Assembly: GCA_030825115.1 (NCBI GenBank)
Contig: JAPJQL010000002.1
Coordinates: 171,289 to 235,288, forward strand
From: Lachnospiraceae bacterium
GTDB taxonomy: Bacteria > Bacillota > Clostridia > Lachnospirales > Lachnospiraceae
DNA length: 64,000 nucleotides
Direction: 5' to 3'
Positions 57,174 to 64,000 of the stretch are shown here, in pieces. The position numbers were made by a program, and so were the translations under genes. Within the stretch, counting starts at the first letter, position 1. Every line of letters begins with the position of its first letter. The notes below the pieces were generated by a model, which ran no database searches, was not told the DNA's origin, and saw only the letters and a list, made by a program, of their open reading frames with translations.

Positions 57174-57815
57174 TTACCTTTCATTTGTTTTTATTTCCTG
57201 CTCTCCATATCTGCGGAACACAAAGTGAAACAGATAGGAAGATACAAAAATTGCAAGCCCCACGCAGAACACCGCCGCGCCCGGCCGATAACAGGCCAGT
57301 ACAAAAAAGATGCCGTACACCACCAGGATCAGCAGAGATACGGGCAGGTTTCCCACCGCCATGACGAAGGCATCCCGGACAACCGCTTTTGTTCTCACCT
57401 CAAAACAGGCAATAAGCGGAAGCACATACATCATCGTCAGCAGATACAGGAACAAAAGACAGCCAAGCCCCGCCATCAATGCCATCCGCAGCGTTTCCGG
57501 AACCGGAATCCTCATGCAGAAATACATATCTGCAGCCAGAAATGCTCCCACTGCCAGACCTCCCAGCCACAGCGCCGTGGCCTGTCGGAAATTCTGCCGG
57601 AATGCCGCAAAAAAGCTCTTCCAAACATACCCCTCTTCGTCCCGGACCTGATGGAGCGTAAACTGGAATACAGCCGCGGTCGCCGCCCCCATCGTGACGA
57701 CAGGCAGCGAGCACACCAGCCACAAAAGGCTGATCATCACCGCATCCGTCACCTTGTCCATAAACATCCAAAACCGGTTTTCCGGGTTAAACACAGCATT
57801 GATCCGTGACATCAT
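57174..57815 (-). CDS. YesL/DUF624-family membrane protein
   Basis: A 213-residue integral membrane protein with about five hydrophobic segments and the family opening N-P-E-N-R-F-W-M-F-M-D-K-V-T-D near residues 8-22. DUF624 proteins, such as YesL, occur in operons for CUT1 transporters in Firmicutes, but their role is unknown. It lies 15 bases before the binding-protein gene and two bases after mgtC. GGAGG is nine bases before the ATG. Confidence 0.8.
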   Translation of the reverse strand: MMSRINAVFNPENRFWMFMDKVTDAVMISLLWLVCSLPVVTMGAATAAVFQFTLHQVRDEEGYVWKSFFAAFRQNFRQATALWLGGLAVGAFLAADMYFCMRIPVPETLRMALMAGLGCLLFLYLLTMMYVLPLIACFEVRTKAVVRDAFVMAVGNLPVSLLILVVYGIFFVLACYRPGAAVFCVGLAIFVSSYLFHFVFRRYGEQEIKTNER

Positions 57816-57816
57816 C

Positions 57817-58518
57817 TTACAGTTCCTCCAAATAGTTTACGCAATCCAGGCTGCGGATTTCCTCCAGGATCTGCGGTCGCTCCATCCGTTTTTTCAGTTC
57901 CACGCTCACGATCGCCGTAGGTCCCTCGCCTTTTATCTTGCTCTTTGCCATCTCCAGAGTCCCGACCTTTACGCCCCACTCATGCATCTTCTGCATAAAC
58001 GTGCTGACTCCTTTGTTCGTCTCAAACTCCAGATAGAGGTCAAACACTTTCGCATACCGGTGCAGCCAGATATCGATCTTCGACAATCCGCGTAAAGTGA
58101 TCAGAATCAGGATCAACGTGACAACTGCTCCTTCCACAAAACCGATCCCGATTGCCAGCCCCACGCAGGCGCAGGCCCACAGACCGGCCGCCGTCGTAAG
58201 CCCCCTGACCTGATTTTTTCCCGTTACCATGATGGTTCCCACGCCGAGGAACCCGACTCCGCTGATCACCTGCGCACCCATCCGCGCCAGGTCTGCCTTT
58301 GCATCAAACGTCTCCATCATATAATGGCTCGTCATCATCACAAGAGCCGAACCGAGGCAAACCATCGTATGGGTCTTGATGCCTGCCCCGCGGCGTTTCA
58401 GTCCCCTGTCGATCCCGATCAGGACACCTACAACCATAGCAAACGCCATCCGTATCATGATCGCCGAAGTCCCCCATCCGGCTGCCGCTTCCATCAGCCT
58501 CTGCCAGACATCCCACAT
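57817..58518 (-). CDS. MgtC/SapB-family membrane protein
   Basis: A 233-residue MgtC-like protein. Four to five N-terminal helices include the G-V-L-I-G-I-D-R-G motif near residue 35 and G-V-G-F-L-G-V-G-T-I-M near 92-102. Residues about 145-230 are an ACT-like C-terminal domain (V-S-V-E-L-K and S-L-D-C-V-N-Y-L). MgtC proteins influence Mg2+ homeostasis and inhibit ATP synthase in pathogens; the related Firmicute members are not characterised. Being first in an operon with sugar or glycerophosphate transport genes is unusual. Confidence 0.83.
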   Translation of the reverse strand: MWDVWQRLMEAAAGWGTSAIMIRMAFAMVVGVLIGIDRGLKRRGAGIKTHTMVCLGSALVMMTSHYMMETFDAKADLARMGAQVISGVGFLGVGTIMVTGKNQVRGLTTAAGLWACACVGLAIGIGFVEGAVVTLILILITLRGLSKIDIWLHRYAKVFDLYLEFETNKGVSTFMQKMHEWGVKVGTLEMAKSKIKGEGPTAIVSVELKKRMERPQILEEIRSLDCVNYLEEL

Positions 58519-58572
58519 CTGTCTTTGCTTCCTCCCTTCACCAGACTCTGTGCTTTCTGTTGTAACCGGTTG

Positions 58573-58611
58573 ATATGTTAAACATATTTGTTGAACTTTT
58601 GTTAAACATAT
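58573..58611. promoter_or_regulatory. Palindromic TGTTAAACA operator sites upstream of mgtC operon
   Basis: A perfect 15-base palindrome ATATGTTAAACATAT at 58573-58587 and a second TGTTAAACATAT at 58600-58611 lie in the leader of the mgtC operon. Further TGTTAAA copies occur at 58685-58691 and 58772-58779 near the lacI start. They are the likely binding sites of the divergent LacI protein. The rest of the AT-rich interval 58519-58838 holds the promoter and no gene. Confidence 0.55.
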
Positions 58612-58651
58612 CTACCTGTCATTTATGTATTTTTTGTGACTTTATGTCTTT

Positions 58652-58680
58652 AGTATAATAATATATGATATATTTGTCAA
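58652..58680 (-). promoter_or_regulatory. Promoter of the mgtC-yesL-ugpBAE-gdpD operon
   Basis: Minus strand perfect TTGACA (58680-58675), 17-base spacer, TATACT (58657-58652, five of six). The palindromic operator sites lie 34-72 bases downstream of the predicted start. Confidence 0.7.
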
Positions 58681-58838
58681 TCTATGTTAAATTTATCACG
58701 ATAACTTTATGACTTTTGTATAAATAGCAATTTGTGAATAGTGAAAAATAGTTGAAATATATGTTGAAATATGTTAAACTTTTTATAGGATATTTAAGGA
58801 CTTGTCAAGAACGTGCTAAACAAGCAAAGGAGAAACGT

Positions 58839-59909
58839 ATGCCTGAAAAGAAACCAACCATCCGGGACATCGCCGCCCGGGCCGGCGTCTCACCCGCCAG
58901 CGTATCCATGATTTTAAACGAAAAGAACCTGTCCCGCTTTTCCGCCGAGACAGTTCAGCTGGTACAGCAGATTGCAGCCGACTGCGGATACCGCACCAAG
59001 CATCCCCGACGCACGGAGGGCGCCGTCATGATCATCTGCCCTTCCGTAATGAACCCCTACTATGCCACGCTGATTCAGAGCATGGAGCAGGAAGCCATCG
59101 AGCAGGGCTGCTCGACCGCAATCCGAACCACTTACTGGGATATAGAGATTGAAAAAAAACTGCTGGATTTCAGCCTGCAGTCTCCCACCGTATCCGGCGT
59201 GATCTTTGCCATGATTCCGCAGCGCCCGGAGCTGGCAAGACAGGCGGGCCAGCAAATCCCTATGGTTGCCGTCGGAGATCATTATCAGGATTTGGGGATC
59301 GATACCGTGGACATCAACAACTTCCATGCCGGAGAGATGATTGGGAAGCACCTGATCGAACTGGGACACCGCAACGTCGCCTACATCTCTACCGCGCTGA
59401 ACGCGGAGCACTCCGCCCGCGTCCGCCGCTGCGACGGCGTCAAATCCATCTACCAGGCGCTGTGCCCCCAGGGGCGGGTAAAGGTGTACTCCGCCGATAT
59501 CTCGTCCTATGCAGAGCTGAACACCACCGGCATCGAGCACGATGTGGGTTATCAGCTTGCCCAGCAGTGCGCAGCCGCCTCCCCCGAAGTCACCGCTATG
59601 GTCGCGATCAACGATATGGTCGCCTATGGCGTGATCGACGGGCTTCACGACCTGGGGATCAGGGTCCCGGAAGATGTCAGCGTCTGCGGCTTTGACAACA
59701 TCTTCCCCTCTCAGTTCAGCGGGATTCAGCTCACCACCGTGGAGCACTCTATCCAGGAGAGAGGCCGAAGCGCGTTCCGTCTGATGGCAGAGCGCCTCCT
59801 GGCCCCCCTCTCTCCCGCGCGCCGCGGTCCCATCACCCGCATGGAATACGAGAGCCAGCTGATCGTAAGGAAAACGACGGCTCCGGTCAGAGCATTCCTG
59901 CATGACTGA
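58839..59909 (+). CDS. LacI-family transcriptional regulator
   Basis: A 356-residue LacI/PurR-type repressor. The helix-turn-helix and hinge cover residues 1-60 (T-I-R-D-I-A-A-R-A-G-V-S-P-A-S-V-S type motif), and the periplasmic-binding-like effector domain runs from about 62 to 340, including V-C-G-F-D-N near 282. The ATG at 58839 follows AAAGGAG; a longer frame from 58752 crosses operator DNA. It is divergent from the mgtC-ugp operon and most probably controls it, releasing DNA when a sugar or glycerophosphate derivative binds. Confidence 0.9.
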   Translation: MPEKKPTIRDIAARAGVSPASVSMILNEKNLSRFSAETVQLVQQIAADCGYRTKHPRRTEGAVMIICPSVMNPYYATLIQSMEQEAIEQGCSTAIRTTYWDIEIEKKLLDFSLQSPTVSGVIFAMIPQRPELARQAGQQIPMVAVGDHYQDLGIDTVDINNFHAGEMIGKHLIELGHRNVAYISTALNAEHSARVRRCDGVKSIYQALCPQGRVKVYSADISSYAELNTTGIEHDVGYQLAQQCAAASPEVTAMVAINDMVAYGVIDGLHDLGIRVPEDVSVCGFDNIFPSQFSGIQLTTVEHSIQERGRSAFRLMAERLLAPLSPARRGPITRMEYESQLIVRKTTAPVRAFLHD

Positions 59910-59945
59910 AAAGGTTTTCTTCAATCCCTGCCGCCACGCAAATAA

Positions 59946-59972
59946 GAGCATGGAAAACTCATTTCCATGCTC
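59946..59972. terminator. Bidirectional hairpin between lacI and trpS
   Basis: An 11-base perfect stem (59946-59956 with 59962-59972) with loop ACTCA between convergent genes. T runs on both sides are poor, so it is a moderate terminator candidate. Confidence 0.5.
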
Positions 59973-60004
59973 TCAACTCTGTCATCTTATCCAAAGCGTT
60001 CCGC

Positions 60005-61009
60005 TTAGCGAACCCGCTCCGGGAATCCGATTTTCTTCTGCACCTTGCGAAGCGTCTTGTTGGAGAAATACTGCGCCTTCTCCGCATTGTTCTTGATCGC
60101 GCTGTCCAGATAATCTTTATTCTTTGTCAAATCTGCAAAACGGTCCTGAAGGGGCTTCAATACGCCCACTACCGATTCACCGACCGCCATCTTGAAATCC
60201 CCGTAACCCTTGCCGTCGAATTCCTTCACCGCCTCATCCGGCGTCTTGCCGGTACATGCGCAGTAGATATCGATCAGGTTCTTAATGCCCGGCTGCTCAT
60301 CCGTATAGCGCACGCAGGCTTCGGAATCGGTCACCGCCCGTTTGAACTTGCGGATGATGGTATCCGGGTCGTCCATCAGGTAAATGCTGCCGTTCGGGTT
60401 CTCATCGGATTTGGACATCTTCTTTGCCGGATCCTGAAGGCTCATCACCTTTGCCCCGACCTTTCCGATATACGCTTCCGGCACCGTAAATACATCACCA
60501 TAGACGCCGTTAAACCTCTGGGCGATGTCACGGGTCAGCTCCAGATGCTGCATCTGGTCAATGCCCACCGGAACCACATCAGACTGGTACAGCAGGATAT
60601 CAGCAGCCATCAGCACCGGGTAGGTGAACAGACCTGCATTGATGTTGTCTGCATGCTTTGCCGCCTTGTCCTTAAACTGGGTCATACGGTTCAGCTCGCC
60701 CATGTAGGTGTAGCAGTTTAAGATCCATGCCAGCTCCGCATGTCCCGTCACGTGGGACTGATAATAGATACAGTTCTTCTCCGGGTCAAGCCCCGCAGCA
60801 ATATACAGGGTCAGCAGCGTCCGCGCACGCCTGCGCAGCTCTGCCGGATCCTGGCGCACCGTGATGGAATGCATGTCCACCACGCTGTAAAAGGTCTCAT
60901 ATTCGTCTGCAATGCTGACCCAGTTCTTAAGCGCCCCCAGGTAGTTTCCCAGAGTCAGGTTTCCGGTCGCCTGCATACCGCTGAATAATACTTTTTTTCC
61001 GTCTAACAT
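60005..61009 (-). CDS. trpS: Tryptophanyl-tRNA synthetase
   Basis: Charges tRNA-Trp. The 334-residue class Ic synthetase has S-G-M-Q-A-T-G-N-L-T-L-G-N-Y near residues 9-22 (the HIGH-equivalent) and K-K-M-S-K-S near 205. I use the ATG at 61009; a GTG six bases earlier is closer to the AAGGAG and cannot be excluded. The upstream interval shows no T-box leader (no recognisable AGGGTGGAACCGCG sequence), so regulation is probably constitutive or by other means. Confidence 0.93.
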   Translation of the reverse strand: MLDGKKVLFSGMQATGNLTLGNYLGALKNWVSIADEYETFYSVVDMHSITVRQDPAELRRRARTLLTLYIAAGLDPEKNCIYYQSHVTGHAELAWILNCYTYMGELNRMTQFKDKAAKHADNINAGLFTYPVLMAADILLYQSDVVPVGIDQMQHLELTRDIAQRFNGVYGDVFTVPEAYIGKVGAKVMSLQDPAKKMSKSDENPNGSIYLMDDPDTIIRKFKRAVTDSEACVRYTDEQPGIKNLIDIYCACTGKTPDEAVKEFDGKGYGDFKMAVGESVVGVLKPLQDRFADLTKNKDYLDSAIKNNAEKAQYFSNKTLRKVQKKIGFPERVR

Positions 61010-61118
61010 AGTCACTTTTCTCCTTAATCGAATGAAGATAGTTTAGCACTGACACGGGGAAATGTCAACCGCGGCGGCGCGGGCCCCGTCTTTTGCCCGG
61101 CTTTTGATCTTGCCAGGC

Positions 61119-61157
61119 AAAAAATGATCCGGGAAGCAGATTCAACCGTTTCCCGGA
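61119..61157 (-). terminator. Terminator of the dhaKLM operon
   Basis: An eight-base perfect stem (61157-61150 with 61135-61128) and 14-base loop, followed on the minus strand by TCA and six T. It starts 21 bases after the dhaM stop. Confidence 0.82.
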
Positions 61158-61177
61158 CCACGTTTACCATCATTCCA

Positions 61178-61567
61178 TCAAAACTTCGGCGTATCCGCCA
61201 CCTTCGAGAGCGCCACCAGGATATCCTCAAATCCCATGCCGCCCGCCGCATCGATCGTCGCAACCACAGCGCCTTCCACAAGCGGACAGTCTACCATAGA
61301 GACTTTGTCTTTCCCCTCCATCTCCAACGCCTCGATCACCATCTCCGTCGTCATGACTGCGCTGCCCATATCCATCAAAACGAGCACGCCCTCATCGGAG
61401 TAAACCTCATCAATCGCCGCATAAATCTTCTCATAGCTGGTTCCAAAGCCACCGTCATCCATGCCGCCTGCCGGAACGATCTTCGCGTCAGCAGCCATGA
61501 TGGCAGTCAGCTCCACAACACTCTTTGCCAGATTTTCACTATGAGATACGATCACGATCCCAACCAT
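61178..61567 (-). CDS. dhaM: Dihydroxyacetone kinase phosphotransfer subunit (EIIA-like)
   Basis: Carries phosphate from HPr of the PTS to DhaL-bound ADP. The 129-residue protein is the single-domain DhaM form with active-site H9 in V-I-V-S-H-S and a conserved D-M-G-S-A near residue 69. The ATG at 61567 is eight bases after GAGGAG; the frame extends three codons more without support. It is last in dhaK-dhaL-dhaM. Confidence 0.9.
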   Translation of the reverse strand: MVGIVIVSHSENLAKSVVELTAIMAADAKIVPAGGMDDGGFGTSYEKIYAAIDEVYSDEGVLVLMDMGSAVMTTEMVIEALEMEGKDKVSMVDCPLVEGAVVATIDAAGGMGFEDILVALSKVADTPKF

Positions 61568-61618
61568 CGGAACCACTCCTCTCTTTCATCTGTCTGTCTT
61601 ATCAGCTTTCATACACCA

Positions 61619-62245
61619 TCATGACACCAGCTCTGCCACTACTCCCAGCATATATGAATAGGAAGTCGCACCGGGATCCTGATGTCCCAGCCCGCGCTCT
61701 CCCACGTAGCTGGCCCGCCCCTTGGTCGCCACCAGATCCTTCGTATGCTCCGCTCCTGCCCATGCGGCTTTCACGCCTGCATCCAGCACCGCCTTCGCAT
61801 CCTGTCCCTGTTCCAAAGCTTCTTCCATCGCTTTGAGAGACGGAACCATAGCGTCGAGCATCGTAGCCTCTTCCACCGTCGCATGGCCTCTTTGTTCCAC
61901 CGCTTCCACGGCGGCCTTCATCATGGCAAGGAAATCCCGGATATCCATCTCGGTTTTTCCCATCATCGCCATGCCCGCCTTCATATAGGCAGAGCCATAC
62001 AGCGGACCGGAAGCCCCGCCCACCGTGGATACAAGGGTCATCCCCACAGTCTTTAAGATGGCGCCGATATCCTTATCTTCCAAATCCGGAAGCTTTCCCT
62101 CCACCGCGCCGAATCCGCGCGCCAGGTTGATCCCGTGGTCACTGTCGCCAATGGGCTGATCCAGCTCCGTAAGGTACTCCTTCTCCGCTTCCATCTTCAG
62201 TCCGATCGCCTTAATAATCTCCAACACTTTCTTACTGTCTGCCAT
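61619..62245 (-). CDS. dhaL: Dihydroxyacetone kinase subunit L (ADP-binding)
   Basis: A 208-residue subunit holding tightly bound ADP, which is rephosphorylated in place by DhaM. The Mg2+-ADP site is visible as P-I-G-D-S-D-H-G near residues 31-38 and G-G-A-S-G-P-L-Y-G near 76-84. It precedes dhaM by 51 bases. AAGAGAGG lies upstream of the ATG. Confidence 0.92.
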   Translation of the reverse strand: MADSKKVLEIIKAIGLKMEAEKEYLTELDQPIGDSDHGINLARGFGAVEGKLPDLEDKDIGAILKTVGMTLVSTVGGASGPLYGSAYMKAGMAMMGKTEMDIRDFLAMMKAAVEAVEQRGHATVEEATMLDAMVPSLKAMEEALEQGQDAKAVLDAGVKAAWAGAEHTKDLVATKGRASYVGERGLGHQDPGATSYSYMLGVVAELVS

Positions 62246-62273
62246 GATGAATCACCTCTCTTATCTCAATCTT

Positions 62274-63260
62274 TTATCTCCAGGCAGGTGTATCCGCCGG
62301 CGCGTCAAGCAGTTCCTTCAGCTCGTCGTCCAGACGGAGCAGCGAGATTGAAAAGCCCTGCATCTCGATGGATGTCATATATTCGCCCACAAATGTCTTA
62401 TAAACCTTGATTCCTTTTTCAGCCAGAACGTCGGCAACATGGTTGTTGATGATAAACAGTTCCATCAAAGGAGTCGCCCCTGCGCCGTTGATCATGACAG
62501 CTACCTCTTTGCCTTCATAATCAATATCCGCGAGGATCTGGGCAAGCAGCATATCTACCACTTCGTCCGCCGGTTTGATCGGCTCTTTGTGAGTGCCCGG
62601 TTCGCCGTGGATGCCGATCCCGACTTCCATCTCGCCCTCAGACAGCTCAAATCCCGGCTTTCCTGCCGCCGGAACCGTACATGGCTCAATCGCAGCGCCC
62701 ATCGTGCGCACATTGTCGATCACCTTCTGTGCCACCGCCTGAACTTCATCCAGCGATGCGCCGGTCTCTGCTTTTGCCCCCGCAATCTTATGTACGAATA
62801 CCGTGCCCGCAACACCTCTGCGTCCCACGGTATAAAGGCTGTCTTTTACCGCCACGTCATCGTTCGTCACCACGTACTTAACCGTTATGCCTTCCATCTC
62901 GGCCATCTCGGCAGCCATCTCAAAATTCATCACGTCGCCGGTATAGTTCTTGACTACCATCAATACGCCTGCATCCGTAGCAATCGCCTTGATGCCCTCA
63001 TACACCTGGTCCGGGGTCGGTGAGGTAAATACCGCGCCTGCCACAGCCGCATCCAGCATACCGGTCCCCACAAAGCCGCCGTGAGCCGGCTCATGGCCGC
63101 TTCCGCCCCCGCTGATCAGCGCCACTTTGCCTTCTTTTTTGTCGGCACGGACTACTACATTTCCGCAATCCAGTTTCCTCAGGTACTGTGGGTATGCCTT
63201 TACCATGCCCTGAATCATCTGATCCTCTACCAGCGCTACATCATTGATAAATTTTTTCAT
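62274..63260 (-). CDS. dhaK: Dihydroxyacetone kinase subunit K (substrate-binding)
   Basis: Binds dihydroxyacetone covalently through a histidine hemiaminal. The 328-residue protein has H218 in G-I-G-I-H-G-E-P-G, matching E. coli DhaK H218, with D109 in N-Y-T-G-D and the G-G-G-S-G-H-E-P-A-H-G-G loop at 51-62. It is a PTS-dependent type because no ATP-binding domain is fused. It forms the DHA branch of glycerol catabolism with DhaL and DhaM. Confidence 0.94.
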   Translation of the reverse strand: MKKFINDVALVEDQMIQGMVKAYPQYLRKLDCGNVVVRADKKEGKVALISGGGSGHEPAHGGFVGTGMLDAAVAGAVFTSPTPDQVYEGIKAIATDAGVLMVVKNYTGDVMNFEMAAEMAEMEGITVKYVVTNDDVAVKDSLYTVGRRGVAGTVFVHKIAGAKAETGASLDEVQAVAQKVIDNVRTMGAAIEPCTVPAAGKPGFELSEGEMEVGIGIHGEPGTHKEPIKPADEVVDMLLAQILADIDYEGKEVAVMINGAGATPLMELFIINNHVADVLAEKGIKVYKTFVGEYMTSIEMQGFSISLLRLDDELKELLDAPADTPAWR

Positions 63261-63295
63261 ATTGCGAAACCCCTTTCTATTTGTTTTTGCATAAA

Positions 63296-63325
63296 GCAGA
63301 GACTCCTAACCTAAGGAGCCTCCGC
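63296..63325 (-). terminator. Hairpin between Cys-repeat gene and dhaK
   Basis: A 12-base stem (63325-63314 with 63307-63296) with two G-T pairs and a six-base loop. Only TTTAT follows on the minus strand, so it is more likely a processing or partial-termination site that tunes dhaK expression than a full terminator. Confidence 0.45.
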
Positions 63326-63340
63326 TTCATCTTTCCCCAA

Positions 63341-63535
63341 CTATTCTCCCAGGCAGTTCATGTCATTCAGCGCGCAGGTCTTGTCTTCCTCTTCCTCTAC
63401 ACAGTTCATATCCGTGAGTGCACAGGTCTTGTCCTCTTCCCCTTCTACACAGTTCATGTCATTCAGGCCACAGGTCGTATCGTCTTCATGCGTCACAGCG
63501 TTCATGTTGGTGATGCTCATCTCTTTCTTTTCCAT
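63341..63535 (-). CDS. Small cysteine-repeat protein of unknown function
   Basis: A 64-residue acidic protein built of 16-residue repeats. Three units (starting near residues 19, 35 and 51) share D-K-T-C-A-L-x-D-M-N-C-V; cysteines are at 22, 29, 38, 45, 54 and 61, always six residues then ten apart. Residues 6-14 form a degenerate first unit with Met and Ala instead of Cys. GGAGG lies about ten bases before the ATG. The regular C-x6-C pattern could bind metal or be modified as a peptide precursor; no modifying enzyme is in the window. It lies between DUF1667 and dhaK genes, so it may belong to glycerol metabolism. Confidence 0.6.
   Translation of the reverse strand: MEKKEMSITNMNAVTHEDDTTCGLNDMNCVEGEEDKTCALTDMNCVEEEEDKTCALNDMNCLGE
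63350..63487 (-). repeat. 48-bp in-frame tandem repeat, three units
   Basis: Encodes the three 16-residue cysteine units of the small protein. The units differ at several codons, so they are old enough to have diverged but the cysteines are kept, which suggests selection at the protein level. Confidence 0.65.
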
Positions 63536-63629
63536 GCAGCTACTTCCTCCTTCTCCTTTTTCCGCAAGACTTCATAACCACATCAAGCCGGCCGCCGCTT
63601 CTTAAGCGGCTGCCGACTATCTGACAGAG

Positions 63630-63986
63630 TTACGCGTCTTTGGTTGCTACAATATCCACCCCTGTATCTGCTACATTGGCAACGATCACATCACCGATCC
63701 GAACAGGAGCCTTTACAGTTACGCCCTTCAGTGCCTTTACACACTCAAAGATCTTGCCTTTTGGTATATCGTCCCTGGTCTTGACCGATACCATATCCAC
63801 CTTGCCGCCTTCTACCTTTACCGTAGATGTGACGATCCTGGTCGGGTTGGTAACTTCTTTCCGGGCGTATACCTCGCCGCGTTTACAGGTATGTCCTTTC
63901 ACGCTGACAACGTCTGGACCTTCCAGTTCCACGACCAGAGGACAGCCCATAGGACAACCGATACAGATAAGTTCTCTCTTTTCCAT
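63630..63986 (-). CDS. DUF1667 iron-sulfur/zinc-type small protein (glycerol-3-phosphate dehydrogenase-associated)
   Basis: A 118-residue DUF1667 protein. The N-terminus has C-I-G-C-P-M-G-C (C8, C11, C15) and a fourth cysteine in H-T-C-K-R-G near residue 34, a likely metal or 4Fe-4S site. DUF1667 genes usually follow a GlpA-like FAD dehydrogenase and an NAD(FAD)-dependent oxidoreductase in anaerobic glycerol operons. Those genes would lie beyond the window end, on the minus strand. AGGAGG is eight bases before the ATG at 63986. The 94 bases between this gene and the next contain a seven-base hairpin (63594-63610) only. Confidence 0.85.
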   Translation of the reverse strand: MEKRELICIGCPMGCPLVVELEGPDVVSVKGHTCKRGEVYARKEVTNPTRIVTSTVKVEGGKVDMVSVKTRDDIPKGKIFECVKALKGVTVKAPVRIGDVIVANVADTGVDIVATKDA

Positions 63987-64000
63987 GGTCTATGCCTCCT

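Noticed and set aside
61010..61177. T-box leader before trpS
   Set aside because: No T-box sequence, specifier stem or long leader is recognisable; the interval is mostly the dha terminator.

Overview
The window looks like chromosome of an anaerobic gut Firmicute of the Lachnospiraceae (Clostridium/Enterocloster-like). The evidence is the mid-50s GC coding sequence with strong AGGAGG ribosome sites, the anaerobic sulfite reductase, reverse and classical rubrerythrins, oxygen-sensitive iron-sulfur serine dehydratase, TRAP and Ugp-type transporters, and Trp and haem genes of clostridial type. This is inferred from gene content; no rRNA is present. No phage, insertion sequence or CRISPR array is visible, and the only mobile-type gene is one Rpn-family nuclease.

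Layout. 1-7,000 (minus): a sugar-acid operon, dctP-dctQ-dctM, an RraA-family protein, the two halves of an altronate-dehydratase-type enzyme, an SDR and uxaC (cut by the window edge). 7,300-9,770 (plus, divergent): an enolase-superfamily acid-sugar dehydratase, a second SDR and a small exported protein. 9,849-13,900: a Gfo/Idh oxidoreductase, asnB and an Rpn nuclease. 14,244-19,712: an RNA-repair-like locus, with slipin and rtcB on the minus strand separated by 538 bp of structured non-coding DNA, and two WYL regulators divergent from rtcB. 19,702-29,312 (minus): a hemC-cobA-hemD fusion, hemL, hemA-sirC fusion and hemB, making siroheme, directly after the siroheme enzyme operon asrABC. 29,478-32,750: arylsulfate sulfotransferase with thioredoxin and thioredoxin reductase. 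32,953-40,793: housekeeping genes (HAD, xpt, a trigger-factor-like lipoprotein, M18 peptidase, dtd, membrane GDPD, small alarmone synthetase, S1 protein). 40,941-44,550 (plus): PHP phosphatase, LysR, a PerR-like repressor and two rubrerythrins. 44,591-49,283 (minus): a DUF3791/DUF3990/DUF3791 module, an FAH-family enzyme, and sdaAB with an amino-acid symporter, with a divergent LysR. 50,334-52,940: a P-type ATPase behind a yybP-ykoY-type Mn2+ riboswitch. 53,205-58,518: mgtC-yesL-ugpBAE-gdpD operon with divergent LacI. 60,005-63,986: trpS, then dhaK-dhaL-dhaM with a Cys-repeat miniprotein and DUF1667 protein.

The most interesting region is rtcB-slipin. On the minus strand between them lies a 65-nt element with every helix of a tRNA cloverleaf but in circularly permuted order: 3' anticodon strand, variable loop, T-arm, acceptor stem closed by a tetraloop, D-arm, 5' anticodon strand. 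The open ends fall where the anticodon loop would be. It is bracketed by hairpins and followed by more long-range pairing up to slipin, and the WYL genes have a leader that folds as a four-way junction. I read this as a candidate tRNA-damage/RNA-repair system in which the permuted RNA is a substrate, sensor or decoy for RtcB; the function is inference.
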